This document shows, piece after piece, positions 55,118 through 64,000 of a stretch of 64,000 nt of DNA. Each line of letters opens with the position of its first letter. The first letter of the stretch is position 1. The stretch comes from Takakia lepidozioides (Eukaryota > Streptophyta > Takakiopsida > Takakiales > Takakiaceae), in contig CM060732.1 in the NCBI GenBank assembly GCA_030704615.1, forward strand, positions 70,163,053 to 70,227,052, given 5' to 3'. Under the pieces are notes generated by a model. That model had not been told where the DNA came from. It saw only the letters and a list, made by a program, of their open reading frames with translations, and searched no databases. The position numbers were made by a program, and so were the translations under genes.

Positions 55118-56274
55118 TGTGTCACGAATTTTGATGTCGAAATGAGAGATTGATCCTCTACACTACGGTCAAAAAATTACTTCTCATATTACTCGAAGCC
55201 AAACCCTAACCTCAACAGACAGCCGCCTTTCCAGACAGGCCTTACAAGACCGGAAAATAGAGAAGACGAAACGAAATGCGGCGCCCTCAGCATAGAAAAT
55301 AAATCCCAAGCTTTCCAGGAGCGGAGACACAACCAGGGAAGAAGTAGAGCACAGTGCCGTCCCACGGTAAATAGGGCTCAAAAACCAGCGTTTCCAAAAT
55401 CAGCAATCAGCCTACCAGAAACCCCGTATCCTCCTACATGCTGCAGAGACAAGCCATCCGCATTTGGATCAGATTCAGAAAGACTCACAGCAAGAGACGA
55501 TCCCATCAAACATTAAGTACGCAAAACTACTCAAATCTACCACACTCCTCGGAAAAGCGCTCCTCACGACCAGCCAACACCCTCGCCTTCACAAGCTTCT
55601 GCAACACAACGCTTCTCCTTCCTCCATTGCTGCCCGAACCCCCGGGCCACCAATCAAAATTCTCACACTCCGCCCGAATGAAACGTTCACTTTTTTTGGA
55701 TGAATGAAAAAACACGTTCAAAAGTCCGATGGAGTCTTTTACATAACGACTAAAAATTACCAGCATTTTTTGTTTTTTTTGTTTTTTTTTTGTTTTTTGA
55801 TAAACAGGGGGATTGTAGCCCTGACAAATTTATTGAAGAAGAGGTAAGGAAAAAATAACCTTACAGAGCCAGCATTATTACCACACACGTCGGCACGAGT
55901 CATTACTATATATATATATATATGATATGATATGATATATAAATATAATAGATGATATAAATATAATATGAATATAAAGTATATTTCATTTTAATTGCGG
56001 AAATGTTTGTCTCTGTCTCTCTACATAGTACTAAATTGTTTTGCTGTTTTTGGTGGCTGCAGAATGAGTCAAACCCTAATTAGGGTCTCTTGCTCTCGGA
56101 CCGAGCCCTGCTTTCCCCAACAAATGCTACAATCTCTTGACCTGGAAGCGAATGTGGATCTTGTAGAGTGGGATTTTTGCACTGTTCAAAATCAAGGACT
56201 TTTTCTGGAGATTTGGGAGTGGTTCGGTTCATGAAGTTCTGAAATCGTGGGCCAGCAGCGAAAGATTTGCTGCA
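55118..56274. promoter_or_regulatory. Divergent promoter space between the NMT and MetRS genes
   Basis: The two genes start at 55,117 (minus) and 56,275 (plus) and share this 1.16-kb space. It holds a T-rich run with G interruptions (55,766-55,799) and a TA microsatellite (about 55,903-55,924) followed by ATATGATATGAT and ATATAAATATAA repeats. No gene is recognised. Confidence 0.5.
55903..55965. repeat. TA and ATATGAT-type simple repeats
   Basis: A TA dinucleotide run passes into ATATGAT and TATAAATATAA units. It is simple sequence. Confidence 0.8.
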
Positions 56275-59200
56275 ATGGGGACGTTTACACTGCATGCAGT
56301 GGAGGGAGACCCCCGCACACTTGCCCCCTTCATCACTGCGGAGGCCTGCGGGCTTGCTCTGGGCTTCTCCCCCACGGAGAACCTTCCCGTGCTGTCTTTG
56401 GATCCATTGACAGGCCGGAGTCCGTTTCTGTTTGTTGGATCCACGGGCGTTTCTCTCCAGGAGCCACTTGCGGTGTGTCGATTCATTGCCAGCACCAGCC
56501 AAATCTCTTCTCTGTACGCCCAGAGTGGGTCTCCTCTGCATTTGCAGACGGAGGAGTGGCTAGATTGGGCAGAGAGGGAGGTGCGCAGCACGGTGACGCA
56601 AGTTTTGAATGGGAACGGTCAAAACGATAGGGTTCTCAACGTTTTTGAGAAGATTGCACACGCACTCAGGGGGAAGTTGTATATATTGGAAGATCATCTG
56701 ACAATTGTGGATATTGTGGTGTGGTCTGAACTGTTCCCGTTGTTTGGAGGCAACATCAGTGACATCTTTGGGGTGAATGAGGCAGTGTTGAAATGGTTCA
56801 GGTAAATTTTGGTCTCTTTCCCTTGTGTCGGTGCTCTTTTATGTGTCACAGCTTGGCACTTGCTGTTGACAAACTTTTTCTCTCTCTAAGCGTTTGTTTG
56901 TCTGAGAGTCTAATCATCAGTTCTTACAGGACACTGGGTAATTCGGAGCCTTTTCTCAAAGGGGGAGACACAGCCCTCGGTGACGCCTCATCAGAAACCC
57001 TAATTGAGGCAGCTAAAGCAGTGGGAACGGGCAGCGTCAGCTCTGCCGAGAGTAGTGGTTTAAGATCACTGTTGGTGGGCAGAGTCCCCGTCCCTGGGAA
57101 GCGGAATGTGCTGGTGACGAGTGCACTCCCCTATGTCAACAATGTGCCCCATTTGGGCAACATCATTGGATGTGAGTCGCTGTGTTCTTAAACCCTACAT
57201 CCTAAAGCCCTTATTGCCCTTTGCAAATTTATCTTGCCATTGTAGAGTGTAAACCCTGTCTATTTTTTCTTCCCACACTCCCTCTCAAGGCAAGCATATG
57301 GGTAGCATATGGCCTACCTACCCTCGGCACTAGACTGAAATTTAAACTGAGGGCAAGGAGCCTACCTTTGAACAATAAACATATGCCGAGACGAAAAGGA
57401 GATTGTAATTGCCCGATGTGCAGGCAACCTGAAGACAGTATCCATTTTCTGATACATTGTCCGGAGTATTCTCACCAGAGAGTGTCCCTGTTCAGGAACA
57501 TCAATAACATGGTTCCTGCACCTCTGATGCTTGTGTGAAGGGCTTTCTAGAGTGTAACTGGAAAGTCGGAACTAATTGTTTATACCAAGGTATTCATACT
57601 ACTGCAGTGAGCCCCTCACAAAGGTAGTCCTATTCCCTATGTTTCTGTCCCAACTGGGTGTGGGGTTTTTGGTGTGGCAAACAAAGTCTTGTGAGTACAT
57701 ATGGGTACCAATTCATGCAGCAAGTCCTCCTGGCCTCTTGGTTCTCTGAGGTGGATATTACATCTAGTCAAAAGTTAACACAGATTCTAGTGTGAAAATC
57801 TAGTATAAGTAGATTTGACATTGTGCAAAGGTGATTGTCAAGCAGACAAACTGTGAGAGCTACAGTCTCACCAAGCTTTCAGTAGCAAGGGACTTGATCA
57901 GTCATGGGAAATTCTTGGTTGTTTTGGAAAACCAGAGGAACATTCTCTAGTGATTAAACTGACATTGGGGTGTTGTGATGGTATAGATGCCTTAAACCTG
58001 TACTTGGTCAATTGAGAGTGGGTAGGTGTGTTGAGTGCGGATGTGTATGCACGCTACTGTCGGATACGGGGCTACAATATCATCTACATGTGTGGAACTG
58101 ACGAGTATGGGACGGCCACAGAAACCAAGGCCATGGAGGAGGGGTTGACTCCTCAGCAGATTTGTGACAAGTTTGTCATCTGAAGAACCCCCTGTACTTC
58201 AATTTCTAGTTCTGCATTTTGATAACACTTTTGATCTGGGATGTTGAAAGAACACAGGCTACTTTGGATTGTTTGTGAAGTCAAATCCTCCTACTGATTG
58301 TACATGATACTACCAGGTATCATGCAATTCACAAGGATATCTATGAGTGGTTCGACATTCAGTTTGACACATTTGGACGCACATCAACGCCTCAGCAGAC
58401 AGAGATTTGTCAGGCCATCTTCAAGCAGCTGTATGACAGAAAGCGCCTCAAAGAAAATACGATGAGCCAGGTGAGCTTTTTCCAGCATGCGACTTAGCTA
58501 CAGCTAGGAAAGAAGTTACTGAGTGTTTGCAGCAGGACCTGCTGTTGTGTAGGCAATTTTGACCTGGGGATGAGGTTGAGGGCATAGCCATGAGAGTTGG
58601 TTGTGGAAGTTCTCAAAGTGGTTCTTCTTCCTTTTGGGGAATGTAGGAGATGGAAATGCAGGGTTTAAGCATGGTGTTGCAAGAATTAGCTGCATAGTCT
58701 GTGCATAAGAGCAGGATGATGAACATGCAAGGATCATTGTGTTGCACCATTCACCACTTTGTATCTTCGGTGGATCAGACTCTGGACATTGGTTGCTTGT
58801 GGAGTTTACTTTGAGTTTTGGAGGCATGGTAATCTAATCCGTTGATATATTCCATATGTGCTGCAGCCTTACTGCGACACATGTCAGCGATTTCTAGCAG
58901 ACAGGTTCGTGGAGGGCACGTGTCCAATGCCAGGGTGTGGTTATGAGGATGCACGTGGTGACCAGTGCGATAAGTGTGGGAAGCTGCTCAATGCTGAAGA
59001 TCTTATTAACCCTCGATGCAAGGTTTCCCCCTACCACTGGCAGAGCACAAAACAGCTCTAAATCCCACAAGCTGCAAGCTTCATGTGACTATTGAATTCA
59101 TATACTGCTTTTAATGAGTCTTCATGCCTACAATTCTGCTTGTGCAGATGTCTAGTTTGTTTATTGAGTTGCCGGTCAAGAGGGCATCTGTTGCATAGTT

Positions 59201-62200
59201 TGGCCTCAATGGCCTCCATCGAGCTTGGGAGAAGCCCCAACCAAACCTTATCCTTGTCTCAAGACACATCTTGATACACCATAGCATGATTATTGTAGGT
59301 TTGTGGGAACCGTCCAGTAACTCGAGAAACAGAACACTTGTTCTTGGACTTGCCCGAACTGAAGAACCAGCTGGAGGGATATGTAGCCAGTACATCCGTG
59401 GCAGGGGGCTGGAGTGCAAACTCAGTGCAAACAACCAATGCTTGGATCCGGGATGGGCTGAAGGAGCGTTGCATCACACGTGATCTGAAGTGGGGAGTGC
59501 CTGTTCCTTTGGAAAAATACAAAGAAAAGGTGCTGTTCATTGTTATCATGGCAATGGACTTCTGATGTTGAAGGCAAATTGCAGGATCAGAGGCCTAACA
59601 CCTTGTGCATGCTAAGGAGAAAAAAATGTACAATGGTTTGGTTTTAACTCGTTATCTTTGTATGAACAGAGGTCCAATGCTTCCTTTCTCTCACTTGTCA
59701 GGTGGCAATGAGTGCTGATCGTGTACAACACAAGCTTCTATGCACCTTCAATGCAAGGTGTACAATTCAATGTAGTTAGGGGTTGTATTTGCCAAAGGAA
59801 GAGCTGACATGACTGGACCGGTGGAGTGTCCAGGTTTTTTATGTGTGGTTTGATGCACCAATTGGATATATATCTATCACGGCAAATTATACGCCAGAGT
59901 GGGAGAAGTGGTGGAAGTCTCCCAAGGATGTGGAGCTTGTGCAGTTTATGGGGAAAGATAATGTTCCGTTCCACACTGTAAGAAGAGCTTCTGCTCAAGT
60001 GATGTGTACATAGCTGGAAGCGTCAGATAGGAAGTGTTTGTTAGAGTCACAGATTATGTTGGGTGCAGGGTCTAATTTTTGAACCTTCAGGGTAAGAATC
60101 TGTTTAAATTTTGCTCATGTGATGGTGGCTTGTCTACATGGCCTGTTTTGGACTCTTAGGGATTGCAGTATCTGGATGTGCTTGATAGCCATAATGGCAA
60201 TTAAGTGTGGCACCACTGTGGGCTTATGTTTTATGGGAGTTGCTGATTTTATCTGGGAGCAAGCTCTAGCCACCACTGGCCAAGAGGGTAAAACTGCTGT
60301 GTGAAATGGTCAAGAAGGATAGTTTTCCAGTCACAGTTCCAATACTCCTTTGGGTAGCCACAGATTTGATGCTTGTCTCCATCTTTTCATGCATGTGGGC
60401 AAGCCTGGTATTAGTAGGGTGTGTGTGAGGCTCTAAGGACTCATCTATTTGTTCTGCACTGGGGTTTGCAGGTTATTTTTCCGTGCACACTGTTGGGCAC
60501 GGGTGAGCCCTGGACCTTGATGAGGACAATCAGTGTCACTGAATACCTGAATTATGAGTCAGGTCTGTCCTCACTACTTCACATCTTGCAATGTAAAAAA
60601 GTTCTTCATATTGTAGCTTGGGGATTGATAGGCATGTGCTTTTCACCTGTCAAGCAGAGCTGACCCAGATACAGGTGGATGTGTAGTCTCACGGGTTGAC
60701 AAATTTTATTTTGCATTTGTAACCTGGGTCTCAGGGGCTTGCAGGCAAGTTTTCAAAGAGCAGAGGTGTTGGGGTGTTTGGTAATGATGTGAAGACAACA
60801 AGCATTCCTGTGGAAGTGTGGCGTTATTATCTCCTTACCAATCGTCCAGAGGTACCGCCATCTTAGAGTACTGTATAAGTGTCTGTTTGTTAAAATTGGA
60901 CAATGGGCCATGTATATTGTATGAGGGGAGAGAGTTAAAGTGATTGAGAAAAAGCATACCTGCTCACTTGGCTGAAACAGAAAGCATGGGTGCGGGCTGT
61001 AGGTGTCAGACACCCTGTTCACTTGGGCAGATTTACAGGCAAAACAGAACAATGAGTTGTTGAAAAACCTGGGGAACTTCATTCATCGGACCCTCTCTTT
61101 TCTTGCTAAGCCAACAGGTTTCTTCCTCACAATTTGTGCTTTTTTCATACTCGTCATGTTGCTGTATTTTGGCTAGTACTTCTCTGCGATGGCTTTTTGA
61201 AAGGTTGTGTTTGTACAACAGATCCTCGCGGAAATGTCTAGTGAAGATGCTGCTTGCCTGTTTGGGCATCCCATGAAATCTGTGGTTTTGCCTCTGCTTG
61301 TTGTCACTAAGGTAATCTTCACATGGTACAAGCTTTAAAGGCAGGATAGTCTCTTTAGAACATCTCTCTGCACTTTGGGGTTGACATTCCTCAGATACCA
61401 ACACTTATGAGTGTCATTTATGTGGAAAATTCAGGGGAAGGAGGCTACAGCGGTGTGGTTCCAGAAGACAATGGTGCTGAGGCGCATGAGCTGACAGCAG
61501 CCTTCGGCAAAAAAGTTGGCGAAACTGTCATAGAGTACATTGAAGCAATGGAGAAGGTAATTCTCTCCTCAGGAATAGTGTTGGTTTGTATGGATTTACT
61601 GAAGACTTTGACATTTCAATTCTCTTCAAATCAGAAAGTGAAATTGAAATATCTGCATTTGTGGCCATTCATTGGGGGTAAGTGTGTGTGTTGCCTGTAG
61701 CAGAGAGCATGGTCAGTAATTACCTTCAGTGTCTATTATTGCTGGGATCTTTACAGTGTGATTAAATGCCACGTCCTGGTTAACAGGTGAAGCTGAAGGC
61801 GGGCCTCAGAACAGCGATGAATATCTCCAGCCTCGGCAATAGCTACCTCCAAGTATGACTCGCTTGTAGCCAATATCTTGGGTGTATTATTAAGTCTTTG
61901 GTGAGAGAGAGTACATAATATTTCTCTTCTTTTATGTAGGTTCATTGCTTCAGTCAGGGTACTTTGGTTTAAGACACAATGGGGGAAGGAGAGGGAAAGG
62001 ATGATTGAGGGAGAAAGTAAAAAATATGAGCATGCTATGCTTTTGCACGACCTGTAGTCTAATCTATGGCTATGGTGGACACAGGATAGTAAGTTTTGGA
62101 AGCTGTACAAGGAGGACCCACCCGCATGTGCAATTGTGTTGAAGACATCAGTGGGCCTCGTGCATTTGTTGGCCGTCCTTCTGGAGCCATTCATGCCTTC

Positions 62201-64000
62201 CTTGTCGCACAAGGTTTGTGATAATTTCCCAAGAGGTGCAATCTCTTTGGGCCATTCCCTCTCCTCTTCCATATACATCTCCTCTACCATGGGTTTCCAC
62301 AATCGGACTCGTGAATTGCTGAACCTGCATGGACTTGCTGCACCTCATTCCACAGTTGGAAGGAGTCAAATTTGATAGAATTATCTGCTCATTTTCCTTC
62401 ATTGTGACTTTGTAAGGCCACAGCAACACCGTTATGAGCAGTGACCATACAAGTCAGAAAGTGCTGGGGTAAATACCAAGCTGTTTTGCAGGGTAACCCA
62501 ATAAGAGCCATAATCCTGAAATTCAGCTGTAGTTTGAAAGCGGGTTCATATTGGATATAATTGCAGGTATTGGCACAGCTGAATTTGCCCCCGTCAACAT
62601 TAACGCTTGTAGAGGAAAAAGGAGATTTGATGAGAGCTTCCAGGCCTTGGGAGCTGGTTCCTGCAGGCCACCAAATTGGCACGCCCGAGACATTATTCTC
62701 AGAAATGGTCAGTTGTCACACTTGCCCTGCTGTTTACCAAACTTTGGTACAGTCAGCGTTAACAGTATGCTAGAGAGCTGGTAGTCTACTCCAGGGGATC
62801 CAGTAGGAAGCTGGCTAAACCTTTGTGGGATCACATGGAAAACTTTCGCGGCATTCATTGACCTTTTCTTTTGATCAGTAAACTGTGCTGGAAAGTGGAA
62901 AGTTTGGCCGGAGGTAGAATTCAGCGCGCAGCTGTAGTGGCTAGGTTTGGGAGAAGGTAGTTGGCACCCTGTGATAATGCAAGTTACTTGTTACGACTGA
63001 GAGCATGATGAGGAAATTGAGAATCTCAAATTAATCGTCTTCAAACAGGTATTGTAAGTCAATTGGGGTACTTAGTAGGGCACCCTTGAACAGATTATTA
63101 CCTCTTCACAAAGATGAAGTAAGCTGAATAAGTCTGAAATGTTATTCCTGATGGTATGCCTATTTTTGAATGAGGGTTTTGCGTATAGGTGACGTTTAGT
63201 ACCAGAAACTGCTTTTCCCCAGACTGATGACTTGAGTTGTTACACAGAAAGACGAGGAGGTAGAAAGATACCGTCAGAAATTTGCAGGCAGCCAGGCAGA
63301 CCGGGCAGCAGCAGAAGCAGGTGTAATTGCAGCGGCTGTGACTGCAAATTCAGGTCTGGATCATTAACAGTTGTGAACAGGAGAATGTGGTACTTTATTT
63401 AGAGTGAGATACGCTGATGACTGTAGTACTGGAATTGTATAGTAGGCATTATGCCCCATTGAAAGTGATGCCATCTTCAATTTGAATAATGTGCCTTCTT
63501 TATCTCCAGGTCCCTCAACACCAGCAGTCACTGAGAAAGAGGCCAAGGGCAAGAAGGGTGGGAAAGGTGTGCCAAAAGATGCAGAAACTAATAAGGGAAA
63601 GAAGGCTCCAGCTGCAGTCATAGAGGCTCCAGTTGATGTTGCGAGATTGGATATACGGGTGGGGCTGATTACTGAAGTGAAGAAGCACCCAGATGCTGAT
63701 TCTTTGTATGTTGAGCAAATTGATGTGGGAGAGGCTGTGCCCCGTACTGTGGTCAGCGGTCTTGTTAAGTTCATTCCAATGGAAAAGCTGCAGGTATATA
63801 TTGCTGTCAGTTCTTTCTTCTCTCTTTCTTTCTTGCAGTCTACATCACCCTTTCTCAATAACCCTTGTGCTTTGTTTCTACAGAACCAGAAAGTGTGTGT
63901 ACTTTGCAACCTAAAACCGGCAGCCATGCGGGGAATCAAATCACATGCCATGGTTCTGGCTGCGTCCAATGGTGACCATACACAGGTTATATACGGCACT
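56275..64000 (+). CDS. MetRS: Cytosolic methionyl-tRNA synthetase with GST-like and tRNA-binding domains (3' end beyond the window)
   Basis: Charges tRNA-Met with methionine. Seventeen exons join in phase: 56,275-56,801, 56,930-57,171, 58,026-58,170, 58,317-58,470, 58,867-59,022, 59,299-59,529, 59,834-59,977, 60,472-60,562, 60,745-60,851, 61,003-61,117, 61,435-61,556, 61,787-61,852, 62,085-62,213, 62,567-62,707, 63,248-63,320, 63,510-63,793 and 63,884-63,985 (943 codons). Residues 1-190 are GST-like ([28 protein letters not shown]). The catalytic core starts near 231 ([20 protein letters not shown]) with the HIGH signature as HLGN at 250. Zinc knuckles CDTC and CDKC lie in the fifth exon, and the KMSKS signature is KFSKS at 565-569. 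The anticodon-binding helices precede a Lys-rich linker and, from about residue 856, the EMAP-II-like tRNA-binding domain ([20 protein letters not shown]). The domain's end lies past the window. Confidence 0.95.
57290..57540 (+). mobile_element. LINE 3' fragment in MetRS intron 2
   Basis: Within the intron 57,172-58,025 the plus strand encodes [20 protein letters not shown], then [20 protein letters not shown] then [15 protein letters not shown], ending at a stop at 57,536-57,538. The CPMC and HxxxHC (IHFLIHC) spacing is the C-terminal zinc knuckle (zf-RVT type) found after reverse transcriptase in LINEs. The rest of the element is not seen, so it is a 5'-truncated copy. Confidence 0.65.

Overview
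The window is a piece of a nuclear genome from a green plant-lineage organism (Streptophyta). The genes are interrupted by GT-AG introns of about 70-1,000 bp, and their closest recognisable relatives are plant proteins: a plant-type SnRK1 kinase, a plastid-type acetylornithine aminotransferase, a plant BTB/POZ protein and a plant RING protein. The cytosolic methionyl-tRNA synthetase carries an N-terminal GST-like domain that, as far as I recall, Arabidopsis lacks. That, together with the many decayed DNA transposons, makes an early-diverging streptophyte (charophyte alga such as Chara, or a bryophyte) my guess; this is inference at low confidence.

Region 1 (1-20.6 kb) is nested transposon territory. 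A complete-looking CACTA (En/Spm) element occupies 296-12,813, with near-identical 29-bp terminal inverted repeats and a 3-bp GCG target duplication. It holds a decayed TNP2-like transposase on the minus strand (7,028-2,895) and, divergently, a plus-strand TNPA/Transposase_24-like gene (7,156-11,538). One exon of the second gene encodes an FCP1-type (HAD) phosphatase-like domain. The CACTA element interrupts an older repeat whose remains lie at 1-295 and 12,817 to about 20.5 kb. That older sequence is packed with a short CAGACTG/CGGACTG motif and carries a broken minus-strand multi-exon gene of unknown function.

Region 2 (20.9-43.9 kb) is genic: a BTB/POZ protein (+, 20,945-23,155), acetylornithine aminotransferase of arginine biosynthesis (-, 28,241-23,664), a C3HC4 RING protein (+, 30,037-31,955), a repeat-rich spacer (32-36 kb), and the SnRK1/AMPK catalytic subunit (+, 37,587-43,908) with kinase, UBA and KA1 parts.

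Region 3 (43.9-53.7 kb) is gene-poor and holds repeat remnants: a poly-A tract, a tRNA-derived SINE head, a Ty1/Copia gag fragment, a LINE endonuclease fragment, a foldback repeat and a TA-flanked MITE.

Region 4 (53.8-64.0 kb) has an intronless N-myristoyltransferase (-, 55,117-53,795) and, divergently, a methionyl-tRNA synthetase (+, 56,275 to beyond the window end) whose 17 visible exons join in phase; one intron contains a LINE 3' fragment. Apart from the divergent promoter spaces, the host genes show no functional clustering. Exon boundaries given are my own reading of splice sites and phase.
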